NCBI GenBank assembly: GCA_023362775.1
Contig: JALMGJ010000005.1
Span: forward strand, 66,222,463-66,286,462
Origin: Charina bottae
Lineage: Eukaryota > Chordata > Lepidosauria > Squamata > Charinaidae
Reading direction: 5' to 3'
DNA: 64,000 nucleotides
Each line of letters starts with the position of its first letter. Position 1 is the first letter of the stretch. The notes under the pieces were generated by a model. The model did not search any database and was not told the origin of the DNA. It saw only the letters and a list, made by a program, of their open reading frames with translations. Positions 1 to 11,519 of this stretch are shown here, piece after piece. The position numbers were made by a program, and so were the translations under genes.

Positions 1-319
1 CACTCTGACAACCATAGCCATATGTATGACAATCCATTTTGAGATCTTTCTCCAGCACAACCACAACTTTTCCCCTAATCTCACACTTTCTTCATTGGAA
101 AAGGCAAACTATGGTCTTCTCCTATGGACATCATTAAACTTTCACACTGGTAAAAGGATTTTTTGCCAAGAACAAGGTATTAAGATAATGTTCATACTGC
201 CATCTTGGCATCCCAGGGAGCAGGAGAGGGAGTGGAAAAGAGAGAAGCATAAGTTACCAAGGAATACTGATTGGCAACCCATTTGAAATATGGATATAGT
301 GGTCCAAGAAATCATCTAG
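1..319. other. No gene seen
   Basis: Short frames only; nothing recognised before the L1 target duplication. Confidence 0.5.
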
Positions 320-335
320 GGAGTTAAGAGAATCT

Positions 336-788
336 AAAGATGGAAAAATACAGAAATACCCACAATGGAGGAGTGGACTGTGAAGATGGTAGAACTTGCT
401 GAAATGGCTAAATTGACTTGTCTGATTAAGGAAGGAACAACAATTACTTGTATAAAAGACTGGAAACACTTTATGGACTTTTTGCTGAAAATTGACAAAA
501 ATGAAGTAATTATTTGGGATTTACTGATTAAAATGGGTTGTTTATGGGAAGAAGGGAACCAAGATATGTAATTTGGGAGGGTGGAAATGGTTATAACCAT
601 GCTAGTTAACTGCTGCAAAGAAGATCAGAAGTAGCTTCTTTAGATAACTTTTTTTTCTTTTTCCTTGTCTTTGTTTTCACACTTTCTTTTATCTTTTTAT
701 ATCTTTTTCTTTTTTCTCCTTTTTTTCCTAAGTTTCTGTAGTTTTTTAATTCTGTGTAAATTCTTTTCCAATAAAAATTATATAAAAA
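336..788 (+). mobile_element. 5'-truncated L1-type LINE tail with target duplications
   Basis: The insert is flanked by a perfect 16-bp direct repeat, GGAGTTAAGAGAATCT, at 320-335 and 789-804. A 68-codon open stretch (365-571) resembles the C-terminal end of L1 ORF2, with WTVKMVELAEMAKLTCL and an IKDWK motif. It is followed by a pyrimidine-rich 3' UTR (about 640-760) and a short A-rich tail ending at 788. The short length, intact target duplication and A-rich end fit target-primed reverse transcription of an L1 truncated at its 5' end. Confidence 0.75.
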
Positions 789-1039
789 GGAGTTAAGAGA
801 ATCTGCTGCAGATCTCACAAGGGGCGTATAGGTATGACTTGTCTACTCTTAGTGTAATCATTTACTTTTCACAAACACAAAAATTAAGATACATCACCAA
901 TACTTCTACAATCAAAATGGTGCATAAAACTTTCATTTTATTTCTCTAATCATTTGAACTGTAACCCTAATTTCTTACCTTGCTATTGCAGAAGTAACAG
1001 TAATATGTTTCTTCTATGTTTGAAAATTCAATTTCCAAA

Positions 1040-2335
1040 ACCTGTCAAAAGCAGCATCGTGGGAGACAGAAGAGGAATGCAGGTCAAAATAGGTAAGGAT
1101 AGACCATGCCAAACAAATCTTATTGCCTTCTTTGATAAAGTGACTAAATTACTGGACCAAGGAAATGCTGTGGATATAGTATACTTACAGTAGATTTCAG
1201 TAAGGCATTTGATAAAGTAGACCACAGCCTACTTCTTGGTAAGATAGAACAATGTGGGATAGACAGTACCACTACCAGATGGATTTGCAGTTGGCTGACC
1301 ATCCGCACTCAGATGTGGTCCTTAATGGAACTGCATATACATGGAGGGAAGTATGCAGTGGGGTACCTAAAGGTTCTGTCTTGGGCCCAGTGCTCTTCAA
1401 CATCTTGATAAATGACCTACTGTAGATGAGGGGATTGAAGGGGCGCTCATCAAATTTGCAGATGACACAAAACTGGGGGGAATTACTAACACTTTGGAAG
1501 ATAGACTCAAGTTTCAGAAGGATCTTGACAGACTTGAGCATTGGGCCCTATTCAACAAGTTGAAGTTCAGTGGTGAGAAATGTAAGGTCCTACACTTAGG
1601 CAGGAAAAACCAGATGCACAAGTACAAGATAGGCAGTACCTGGCTCAACAGTAGTGCCTATGAGAGGTATCTAGGTGTCCTAGTGGACCACTGCTTAAGA
1701 ATGAGTCAGCAGTGTGCTGAAGCTGCCAAAAAAGCCAACACAGTCCTGGGCTGCATCAACAGAGGGATAGTATCAAGATCATGGGAAGTGATAGTACCAC
1801 TCTATACCGTACTGGTGAGGCCACAATTGGAATACCGCATCCAGTTCTGGTAACCACAATACAAAAAAGATGCTGAGGCCCTAGAAAGAGTGCAGAGAAG
1901 AGCAACAAAGTTGATAAGGGGTCTGGAGGCTAAATCCTATGAGGAACAGCTAAAGGAACCAAGTGTGTTTAGCTTAACAAAGAGAAGACTGAGGGGAGAC
2001 ATGATAGCAGTTTTCCAGTATTTGAAGGGCTGACACAGGGAAGAGGGTATCAATCTATTCTCCATAGCACCTGAGAGTAGGACAAGAAGCAATGGGTGGA
2101 AGCTCATCAGAGAGAGCGATCCAACCTGGAAATAAGGAGGAATTTCCTGACAGTGAGAACTATTAAGCAGTGGAACAGCGTGCCTCCCAGAGTTGTGGGT
2201 GCTCCATCGCTGGAGGTTTTCAAGAAAAGTTTGGACAACCATTTGTCTGAGATGGTATGAGGATTCCTGCCTTGGGCAGGGGTTTGGTCAAGAAGACCTC
2301 CAAGGTCCCAACCCTATGATTCTATGATTCTATGA
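1040..2335 (+). mobile_element. CR1-type LINE, 5'-truncated, degraded
   Basis: Broken reverse-transcriptase text is readable in several frames: GNAVDIVYLQ, then the matching FSKAFDKVDH region near 1200, a [20 protein letters not shown] region near 1375-1420, a FADDTKL-like region near 1455-1475, and a C-terminal part at 1494-1853. The 3' end carries the ATTCTATG-type repeat (2317-2335) that marks CR1 elements. Several frameshifts and stops show that it is long dead. The left edge is approximate. Confidence 0.85.
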
Positions 2336-2470
2336 TTTATGTAGTCATAAGAATGCCATTTATACCATTCCATTCCTGCTGACATAAGAATGGAATCATT
2401 GCTAGTGAAGGAAATATCTGGGGCAGCTACTTCCCTGGTCTGTGTTTTTTTAGAGAACTGTAAATGGGGG

Positions 2471-5400
2471 AACTCCAGCAAAGGAGATCGTTACCTTGTC
2501 GTGGTGCTGGAGCTTGAGCACCTCAATGAAACCATGAGCTAAACCGTGCAGGGACACCCAAGACGGGAAGGTCGTGGCAGAGAGGTCAGACTAAATACGA
2601 TCCCTGGGGAAGGTAATGGCAACCCACCCCAGTATTCTTGCCATGAAAACTAAATGGATCAGTACAACCAGAGATATGTCAGTATACCATCGGAAGATGG
2701 GACTCCCAGGTCGGAAGATGGTCAAAATGCTACTGGGGAGGAACAGAGGATACGTTCAACTAGCCCCAGATGTGATGACGCAGCTAGCTCAAAGCCGAAT
2801 GGATGGCTAGCGGCCGACGGTGCTGGTGGTGAACGACGAATCCGATGTTCTAAAGATCAACACACCATAGGAACCTGGAATGTAAGATCTATGAGCCAGG
2901 GCAAATTGGATGTGGTTATTGGTGAGATGTCAAGATTAAATATAGACATTTTAGGTGTCAGTGAACTGAAATGGACTGGGATGGGCCACTTCACATCAGA
3001 TGACCACCAGATCTACTACTGTGGACAAGAGGACCACAGAAGAAATGGAGTAGCCTTCATAATTAATAATAAAGTGGCTAAAGCAGTGCTTGGATACAAT
3101 CCAAAAAACGATAGAATGATCTCAATTCGAATTCAGGGTAAGCCATTTAACATCACAGTGATCCAAATATACGCCCCAACCACAGATGCTGAAGAAGCAG
3201 AAGTAGATCAGTTCTATGAGTATCTGCAGCACCTACTAGATAATACACCAAAAAGAGATGTTATTTTCATTACAGGAGACTGGAATGCTAAGGTGGGTAG
3301 TCAGACGACACCTGGAATTACAGGCAAGCATGGTCTGGGAGAACAAAATGAAGCAGGACATAGGCTGATAGAATTTTGCCAAGACAACTCACTGTGCATA
3401 ACAAACACTCTCTTCCAACAACCTAAAAGACGACTTTATACATGGACTTCACCATATGGTCGACACCGAAATCAGATTGACTACATCCTTTGCAGCCAAA
3501 GGTGGCGGACATCTATACAGTCGGTAAAAATAAGACCTGGAGCTGACTGTAGTTCAGATCACGAACTTCTTATTGCAAAATTTAGAATCAGACTAAAGAG
3601 AATAGGGAAGACCCACAGATCAGTTAGATATGAGCTCACTAATATTCCTAAGGAATATGCAGTGGAGGTGAAGAATAGATTTAAGGGACTAGATTTAGTA
3701 GATAGGGTCCCGGAAGAACTATGGACAGAAGTTCGCAACATTGTTCAGGAGGCGGCAACAAAAAACGTCCCAAAGAAAAAGAAAACCAAGAAGGCAAGAT
3801 GGCTGTCTGCTGAAACACAGGAAGTAGCCCAAGAAAGAAGGAAAGCAAAAGGCAACAGTGATAGGGGGAGATATGCCCAATTAAATGCAAAATTCCAGAG
3901 GTTAGCCAGAAGAGATAAGGAATTATTTTTAAACAAGCAATGTGCGGAAGTGGAAGAAGACAATAGAATAGTAAGGACAAGAGACCTCTTCCAGAAAATT
4001 AGAAACATCGGAGGTAAATTCCAGGCAAAAATGGGTATGATCAAAAACAAAGATGGTAAGGACCTAACAGAAGCAGAAGAGATCAAGAAAAGGTGGCAAG
4101 AATATATGGAAGATCTGTATAGGAAGGATAACAATATTGGAGATAGCTTTGACGGTGTGGTCAGTGAGTTAGAGCCAGACATCCTGAAGAGTGAGGTTGA
4201 ATGGGCCTTAAGAAGCATTGCTAATAACAAGGCAGCAGGAGACGATGGTATCCCAGCTGAACTGTTTAAAATCTTGCAAGATGATGCTGTCAAGGTGATG
4301 CATGCCATATGCCAGCAAATTTGGAAAACACAAGAATGGCCATCAGATTGGAAAAAATCAACTTATATCCCCATACCAAAAAAGGGAAGCACTAAAGAAT
4401 GTTCAAACTATCGAACAGTGGCACTTATTTCACATGCCAGTAAGGTAATGCTCAAGATCTTGCAAGGTAGACTCCAGCAATTCATGGAGCGAGAATTGCC
4501 AGATGTACAAGCTGGGTTTAGAAAAGGCAGAGGAACTAGAGACCAAATTGCAAATATCCGCTGGATAATGGAGAAAGCCAGGGAATTTCAGAAAAACATC
4601 TATTTCTGTTTTATTGACTATTCTAAAGCCTTTGACTGTGTGGATCATAACAAATTGTGGCAAGTTCTTGGTGGTATGGGGATACCAAGTCATCTTGTCT
4701 GCCTCCTGAGGAATCTGTATAACGACCAAGTAGCAACAGTAAGAACAGAGCACGGAACAATGGACTGGTTTAAGATTGGGAAAGGAGTACGGCAGGGTTG
4801 TATACTCTCACCCAACCTATTCAACCTGTACGCAGAACACATCATGTGACATGCTGGGCTTGAGGAATCCAAGGCTGGAGTTAAAATCGCTGGAAGAAAC
4901 ATTAACAATCTCAGATATGCAGATGATACCACTTTGATGGCTGAAAGCGAGGAGGAGTTGAGGAGCCTTATGACGAAGGTGAAAGAAGAAAGTGCAAAAG
5001 CTGGGTTGCAGTTAAACCTCAAAAAAACCAAGATTATGGCAACGAGCTTGATTGATGACTGGCAAATAGAGGGAGAAAAAGTGGAGGCAGTGACAGACTT
5101 TGTATTTCTAGGTGCAAAGATTACTGCAGATGCTGACTGCAGCCAGGAAATCAGAAGACGTCTACTTCTTGGGAGGAGAGCAATGGCAAATCTTGATAAA
5201 ATAGTTAAGAGCAGAGACATCACACTGACAACAAAGGTCCGCATAGTTAAAGCAATGGTATTCCCTGTAGTAACCTATGGCTGAGAGAGCTGGACCATAA
5301 GGAAGGCTGAGCGAAGGAAGATAGATGCTTTTGAACTGTGGTGTTGGAGGAAAATTCTGAGAGTGCCTTGGACTGCAAGAAGATCAAACCAGTCCATACT

Positions 5401-5693
5401 CCAGGAAATAAAGCCAGACTGCTCACTTGAGGGAATGATATTAAAGGCAAAACTGAAGTACTTTGGCCACATAATGAGAAGACAGGATACCCTGGAGAAG
5501 AAGCTGATGCTAGGGAAAGTGGAAGGCAAAAGGAAGAGGGGCCGACCAAGGGCAAGATGGATGGATGGTATTCTGGAGGTGACAGACTCAACCATTGGGG
5601 AGCTGGGGATGGTGACGGCGGACAGAAAGCTCTGGCATGGACTGGTCCATGAAGTGACGAAGAGTCGGAAACGACTGAACGAATAAACAACAA
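2471..5693 (+). mobile_element. Near full-length BovB (RTE-clade) LINE
   Basis: This 3.2-kb element includes a 5' leader, one long reading frame and a short 3' end finishing GAATAAACAACAAAAA. The frame carries an endonuclease domain (WNVRSM, SELKWTGMG, IYAPTTDAEE, GDWNAKVG, RNQIDYIL, SSDHELL), then reverse transcriptase (GIPAELFKIL, IPIPKKGS, AGFRKGRGTRDQIANIRW, FIDYSKAFDCVDH, GVRQGCILSPNLFN, YADD at 4916-4927) and a C-terminal tail. The short direct repeat AAATGGGGG flanks it (2462-2470 and 5694-5702), although the G-run makes that weaker evidence. BovB is a LINE family known from squamates and ruminants with a patchy distribution attributed to horizontal transfer. This copy is one of the most complete repeats in the window. 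Confidence 0.93.
2654..5686 (+). pseudogene. BovB ORF (endonuclease-reverse transcriptase) with two nonsense codons
   Basis: The three long open stretches (2654-4849, 4934-5284, 5363-5686) all lie in the same frame. Together they form one reading frame of about 1011 codons broken only by a TGA at 4847-4849 and another at 5282-5284; I see no frameshift. The first stop falls after the conserved region GVRQGCILSPNLFNLYAEHIM and before the YADD catalytic motif, so the product would lack a working reverse transcriptase. At both stops the second BovB copy (39.9-42.2 kb) has a sense codon, Gln at the first and Cys at the second. The copy is therefore dead but young-looking. Confidence 0.9.
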
Positions 5694-5702
5694 AAATGGG
5701 GG

Positions 5703-6906
5703 GGAAAGTGGAAACTAACCTATTTCTACTTCTAGGGTCATGATTTATGGAAGGTCTTGGTGCTCCCTCTGAGTGCAGTTCCCTTGTCCTACTGCAAATG
5801 CAGAAATCCCATTAATCCAGTTACAACAGAAAAGGCAAAGTGTGGATTTTGCTTCTTTCCCCATTATGAAGCATGGCAACAATTACGGTAGCTTCATCTT
5901 GCTTTGACAAGACTTGCACCATCTTTCCTGCCATGTTTTTGCCTTGACTGCTTTTAGAAAACTTTCACTCCTGCTGGAATTCCACAGACTATTTAAATGT
6001 AGAGAAAATTGGGGTCTGAGCTCTTCCTACCGTGCTCTTGTTATTGCTGTACATCTGTTTCACGTGGCCTAGATTAACACATCTTAAAAATGCATTGTTA
6101 AGGCAATTCTATTTCCAAAAGTTTGCACTATAATGTTAAAAACTGTAGCACTTTTCAGTAAGCTGTTTGCCTCTAGAAGAGGCAGAGCTTAGCTTTTTCC
6201 AGGAAAGGATAGTGTGTCAGGTTAATGAGTAATTCTGATCCTAGCTTAGTAGATTGTAACTTTTAAATTGAGGCAAATCACTTTGCATAGTGCTTCCTTC
6301 CGGAAGGATTACCTTAAGGCTGTCTAGCACTCTCATGAAATTCTAGAAATGAAGGAGCAGTATCATGCATTTTCATTTTGGAGCAGAGTTTTCACAATTT
6401 TGGCATTTAGAAAACTAACATTTGAGACTCAAAATATGTCCCCTGGAGAGTTGGCATTTTCTGACTACAGTCCTACACCTCCTGACTTGGAAGCAAGATC
6501 CAATACAATTTCAGAATAGACATGGATAGGATGGCTTTATTAACAGACAAGTGAAGACCTGAGCATAATTGCTGAAATACAGATTGTTGGATCAGTGGAA
6601 CTCGATCCTAAATCAGGGTTACTAAGAGGGTGTCCTGGAGCTCCAAATGGCCCACTAGTATCTTTTTTCTAGCCCCAGAGGCCTCCAGTATTTGAGACCG
6701 TATGGGGAAGTTTAAAGGCTACACCAATTTTATCACTTCTTGACCCCCCCTCCCCAAAGGGACCCTGGCCCCATCTATTTTTGCAGTGTGACTCTGTGCT
6801 AAACAGTACCACAGCCAAGCAGCAATAAGAACCAGAATTGTGCACTTTGTGACAAAAAACTAAGGCTGTGAGATCTGGGCTTCAATACTCTGGATGTCTA
6901 CTAGAT
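5703..6906. other. No gene seen
   Basis: Unique AT-rich sequence between the BovB and a hAT element. A few short frames with no domain or splice pattern. Confidence 0.5.
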
Positions 6907-7166
6907 CAAACTTTTTAAGGCCATAGAACCTGTTCATTTAAAAACAAAAAAAATTCCTGGATCCATGAGCACGAACATCCATGGGTGGGTGGTCCTTCTG
7001 AGTGTCAAGCTAACAAGCTCCACCATTTATTCTGCACCTCAGAAAATTTCTGTGGATGCTTCTGCTTGAGTGAATGGGTTTTCTTTCTTTTCTTTTTGGG
7101 CCTTGGTCTCTCATGGAACCCTATCAAGTTCTCATGGGTTCCATAGAACACATTTGAAAAAGTCTG
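6907..7166 (+). mobile_element. Degraded non-autonomous hAT element
   Basis: The ends are an imperfect inverted pair, CAAACTTTTTAAGG on the left and the complement of CAGACTTTTTCAAA on the right. The flanks are 8-bp near-identical repeats (TACTAGAT at 6899-6906, CACTAGAT at 7167-7174). Length, 8-bp duplication and CA-type ends fit hAT elements. It has no coding capacity, and orientation is arbitrary. The inner sequence is strongly decayed, so I rate this below the 11.4-kb copy. Confidence 0.5.
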
Positions 7167-7190
7167 CACTAGATGACCTTAAAGAGATAT

Positions 7191-7543
7191 TTGTTGTTTA
7201 TTCGTTCAGTCGCTTCCGACTCTTCGTGACTTCATGGACCAGCCCACGCCAGAGCTTCCTGTCGGCCGTCACCATCCCCAGCTCCCCCATGCTTGAGTCT
7301 GTCACCTCCAGAATATCATCTATCCATCTTGCCCTTGGTCGGCCCCTCTTCCTTTTTGCCTTCCACTTTCCCTAGCATCAGCTTCTTCTCCAGGGTATCC
7401 TGTCTTCTCATTATGTGGCCAAAGTACTTCAGTTTTGCCTTTAATATCATTCCCTCAAGTGAGCAGTCTGGCTTTATTTCCTGGAGTATGGACTGGTTTG
7501 ATCTTCTTGCAGTCCAAGGCACTCTGAGAATTTTCCTCCAACA
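7191..7543 (-). mobile_element. BovB 3' end, 5'-truncated
   Basis: This is an antisense copy of the last 350 bp or so of the BovB at 2471-5693, nearly identical over its length, beginning at the TTGTTGTTTATTC terminus. A perfect 11-bp duplication, TAAAGAGATAT, flanks it at 7180-7190 and 7544-7554. Its open frames are fragments of the BovB C-terminus. It is a classic short target-primed insertion. Confidence 0.92.
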
Positions 7544-7554
7544 TAAAGAGATAT

Positions 7555-8988
7555 AGAAAGCCCTAATTCTTGATGCCATCTAGTGGGACCCTGGATTTCT
7601 GCATCCTAGATCTGGTAGCTTTAACAAAAACACAGCATGAAATATCCTCATTTGAGCCAGCAAATTCATTTCCTTCAATCATTGTTAAAATTCAAAATGC
7701 AATCAAGTTTCAAAACTCAGTATGGCAGCTCATGTTGTAAACACTTGGATAGTTATACATATTTCAAAAAGTTAAAGTTTCAGCTCAGGGTACATAGGCA
7801 CCTGGGCAGCAAAACTGTGGCTTTATATAATGGGTAGTAAAGACATTTCGGGGGAAAAGAAGCAGCACTCATGCATTCATTCATTGATCAAATTTGTAAT
7901 GGCAAACATTTATGGTTAAATCAGCAATTGCTGTCTTTATTCCTCTCTGGATCTCCTAGCTTATAGCCATTCTTTGTGGTTGTTCATTTTGCTTGTTAAT
8001 CACTTCACTGCTTCTAGGAGATACTGAGTTTTTACCAAAGCAAATTTTCTACTACTTTTTTTTTTTTAAAAAAGTGAACATACCTACCTGGTTTCACTGC
8101 CTACTTAAAAAAAAGTCCCTTATATACTGGACATTCCCTCTTGGCCTTTTCATGTAACTAAATTTAATATATAAACAGTTCTGTGGTGCTGGGACCATCC
8201 TATCTTCATTATCTTGTTTTATTTAAATGTAAGAAGCCACTGCTATTTGGTGCCAAAATGTTATTGTAGTTTAATTCATTGCAGAGATCAAGAAAAAAGA
8301 TCAGGGTTGTTGTTGTTGTTGTTCTTATTTGCTTGTTGTGCAATCCCCAATTCATATTAAGTAAAGAGCTTTAGAATATGTTTATTTCTGTTGCTAAAGT
8401 ATTGCATATATCTGCAAGCCCACATGAGCAATTTAAATTAATTTCCACAATACATGGGCTATATGCAGCCAGTAATAATAAATGTTTACTAAACTAAAGT
8501 ACATAATATTATTGCTTCTCATGACAGAACGATTCAGTGAGTCTGTATCAGTATCCTTTGCAAAAATGGTTGCAGCCTTCTTAAACTAAGCGAGCAGACA
8601 AATACGATCTTCCGTGAAGCAAACAGAATGCAAATTCATTTGGGAAGGGAAGTTAACAAGGGTTTTCTTGCAAAATATTCTTTAGCACACAGTAAATACA
8701 GTGAACCTGTTGAAGTTAATAAATGAAACAGCACTATAATGTTGTTCAGGAATTCACCTGAAGGCATGAAGGTTTGGAATCTCATACAGCAGGTGTGGAT
8801 AATCCTTGACCTGCATTTAGCCTGGTTAATTGAGGGACCTCTTGTCTCCCATAGTTGTTGCATTTTTTATTTTGTGATCTAAAAAGAATCTGGGTCACAA
8901 GATTCAGTTTAAAAAGACAAGCTGAGGTATTTTTTTCTCTTATCCACAGGCATCACAAGGTCTGCTGGCATTCAGATTCCATTTAAGG
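7555..8988. other. No gene seen
   Basis: AT-rich unique sequence with a six-unit GTT run near 8308. A 75-codon minus frame (8636-8863) has no recognisable motif. Confidence 0.5.
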
Positions 8989-9298
8989 CATAGCTTTCCA
9001 AACTATGTGTCAGGACACGTTAGTGTGTCGGCTGCAGTGTCTGGGTGTGTTGTGGCTCTAAGCCCTGCCAGGATTCCACGCAGGTCCTAGTGCCTGCCTT
9101 GTGCCTTGCTGCCTCCAAACCTGCCCTGCCAGGACTCCATGCAGGTCCTAGTGCCTGCCTTGTGCCCTGCTGCCTCCAAATCTGCTGTGATTCCACGCAG
9201 GTCCTAGTGCCTGCTTTGTGGCCTGCTGTAAGAGTGTGTCGTGAAATTATGCATGTCTAAAAAGTGTGCCACCAACATGAAAAGTTTGGAAAGCTCTG
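8989..9298 (+). mobile_element. Non-autonomous hAT element with an internal tandem repeat
   Basis: The ends CATAGCTTTCCAAACT and the complement of AGTTTGGAAAGCTCTG form terminal inverted repeats. The flanking octamers ATTTAAGG (8981-8988) and GTATAAGG (9299-9306) match at 6 of 8 positions and share a central TA. Inside lie about three units of a 61-bp repeat (9063 to about 9230), each containing GCAGGTCCTAGTGCCTGC. The orientation is arbitrary, and no transposase is present. Confidence 0.65.
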
Positions 9299-9306
9299 GT
9301 ATAAGG

Positions 9307-9639
9307 TTTATCTTTGTGTTCTTAAGGTGTTTGTTACCATGTAAGGTATTCTGGTTTGGCCAGGCTGACTCTTGGGTAGTCACATGCTAATTGGTTACTA
9401 TGGTGAACAATTGTTTATGATCAAGAAGTTAAGTTGTATAAGGGTGATCCTTTGTTCTTCCTGCTGGCTCTGCTTATCTGTCTCTATTTAAATGAAGATG
9501 TTAAGTCTGCCTGTACCTCTTTTAGGTGAAAGAGATTTGTAAATATGTTCTTGTTTTTTGAATAAATGCAACTTTATTTTTTACTGCAAAAGTCTAGTTT
9601 ATTGATCTCTCTATGCAAGCTTCTAAAACTCTAAAATCA
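9307..9639. other. No gene seen; possible old LTR-like end
   Basis: GAATAAATGCAACTTTATTT at 9558-9577 looks like a polyadenylation region, but there are no convincing element ends. Confidence 0.3.
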
Positions 9640-10090
9640 AAAATAATATTAAAAATACTATCTGCCCAGCTGGTTCAATCTAGCAGGGTTGGCGGGCTCT
9701 GGGTTCCATATATTAAACAATGCTATCTGTTGGGACCCCAGAAGTGCACCTTCTCTGTGGCAGTCCATGCTCTCTAGAATGAGGTTCCCCCTGAAATTCA
9801 AATGGCTCCTACCCTACCTCTATTTTGAAGAGCCTTAAAGACCTGGCTCTTCGCCCAGGCCTTTGGTGAGGTTGACGGATGCCCCTTTCTTCTTCTTTGT
9901 TTCCCACCAGGTTTGTTTCATTTGCCATCGTTCTGTCTTGTACTCTGTGTGTATGTACAGTATGTATGTGTATATTTGTATTCATTTTTGTTCTTAAATA
10001 TTGCTAAGATTTGTAAACCACCCAGAGTCGCTGGGAGTCAGGTGGCATATAAATTTAATAAATTATTATGGCTGATCGCACAATCAGCCA
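9640..10090 (+). mobile_element. L2-type LINE 3' end
   Basis: Decayed coding text of an L2 C-terminus can be followed (GTGCACCTTCTCTGTGGCAG near 9745, then AAAGACCTGGCTCTTCGCCC near 9838). It is followed by a 3' end in which GGTGGCATATAAATTTAATA (10040-10060) is the typical terminal motif. The element runs directly into a GGA-repeat tract. Homology is recognised by eye; the left limit is approximate. Confidence 0.65.
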
Positions 10091-10095
10091 GACGA

Positions 10096-10162
10096 AGGAG
10101 GAGGAGGAGGAGGAGGAGGAGGAGGAGGAGGAGGAGGAGGAGATGATGATGATGATGATGAT
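10096..10162. repeat. Microsatellite (GGA)n then (TGA)n
   Basis: About 15 units of GGA/AGG are followed by seven units of GAT. It adjoins the L2 3' end, suggesting that the repeat grew from the LINE tail. Confidence 0.97.
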
Positions 10163-10164
10163 AT

Positions 10165-11204
10165 AGGGCTATTCCAAATGGGGTGCAAAAGCTTAGACAA
10201 GTTTGAGTAAGTTCTGTAGGTCTTTTTTGCCACCATCTAGTGTTCATCAGGATGTTTGCAACCAAGATATGATAGTACTACCCCCACAATGCAGATGGAT
10301 CTAACATTTCTGGAATGTTGTTTGTTTGGAGGGCTTTATCAGCTTTATTTTAAGCCTTGCAGAGATTACTGCACATATTGGTGTAGTTTACCAAATCCCT
10401 AAGAATCAGGCCCACCTACCTCAATTTGGAGAGGTTTTAAGGGACAAAATGAGTACATCAATTTAAGACTTCACACATTCAAGCAAGCCCCAGACCAAGG
10501 TTTAAATGTCATGCAATATTATTCAGTGAGACAATCTGTCATTATGTCAAAATTTAGAAAAAAAGCATAGTGTAAGTCAGCCTAGTGTTGTATAGGCATT
10601 GACATAAAACAGCTCCCTGTTATCTTCTATTATCCAAACTGATAGATATAATAATTATGACAATGGCAAAATTCTATAGAATGTTCATCTACAAACACCC
10701 TGAGAAGCAGATTACCCTTCTGAAATAATTTAAAAACAATTTTAACCCTTTTTTATGGCACTCTTCACAGATGTTGACAGCCACAGTTCTTCGTAGGATA
10801 CTAAAGCTCTAAGGTTCAATTTAATTCCCTCAGATCAACCCCTCCAATAATTTCTGTTATTGTTGGAATGGGGGATTGAGAAATATCTTGCTGCTCTGGG
10901 CTGGGATAAAACTGGCTGTTATTTCCTGCACTTCACAATATTTCTGGTTATATTATTTATTAATACATGGCAGCACTGGAACATTTCAATGTTTCCTTGA
11001 CTATGACATGCATTATTGATAAACAGTATCAACTGACAATGCGCTTTCGTGATTGATATCACCTTTTTGTAATAAATTTAAAATGTTAGGCTGTTAGACG
11101 TATTGAAATGGGTTGCTTCTCTGAACTGTTATGCTACACTTTGAAACAGATCAGTATTAGAAAACTTTTTCAATGATTTATTAATGCAGCACTTTAAAAA
11201 ATAA
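10165..11204. other. No gene seen
   Basis: Unique AT-rich sequence. No repeat family or exon is recognised. Confidence 0.5.
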
Positions 11205-11280
11205 CTGACGTTCCTGTGTTGTGAAGTGCTTCGAGCCTCTTGGTGAGAAAAAGTGCCATACAAATGAAAGTGTTCACAAT
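11205..11280 (+). mobile_element. LINE/SINE 3'-tail relic
   Basis: The text GTGAAGTGCTTCGAGCCTC, then GTGCCATACAAATGAAAG, resembles the GCGCTATATAAAT-type 3' terminus shared by L2-like LINEs and their SINEs. It is short and diverged, so the family is uncertain. Confidence 0.4.
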
Positions 11281-11393
11281 TGTGAGGTTGCCTTATTTAG
11301 GACTTGACTGGATATGCAATACTGGATGACCACAGCATTGCAGCAAATAGACTCAGAAAACTCTTAGCTGTCATCTGTAGTGGTCATCTAGAG

Positions 11394-11511
11394 CAGTGTC
11401 TCTCAACCTCAGCAACTTTAAGATGTGTGGACATCAACTCCCAGAATTCCACAGCCAGTTTTGCGAGTTGAAGTCCACACATCTTAAAGTTGCTGAGGTT
11501 GAGAAACACTG
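11394..11511 (+). mobile_element. Non-autonomous hAT element (118 bp) with perfect 8-bp duplication
   Basis: The termini CAGTGTCTCTCAACCTCAGC and the complement of GCTGAGGTTGAGAAACACTG form long inverted repeats that continue inward through CAACTTTAAGATGTGTGGA. The 8-bp target duplication ATCTAGAG is perfect at 11386-11393 and 11512-11519. These are defining hAT features (CAGNG ends, 8-bp duplication). It has no coding capacity, and the single strand could fold into a long hairpin. Confidence 0.92.
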
Positions 11512-11519
11512 ATCTAGAG

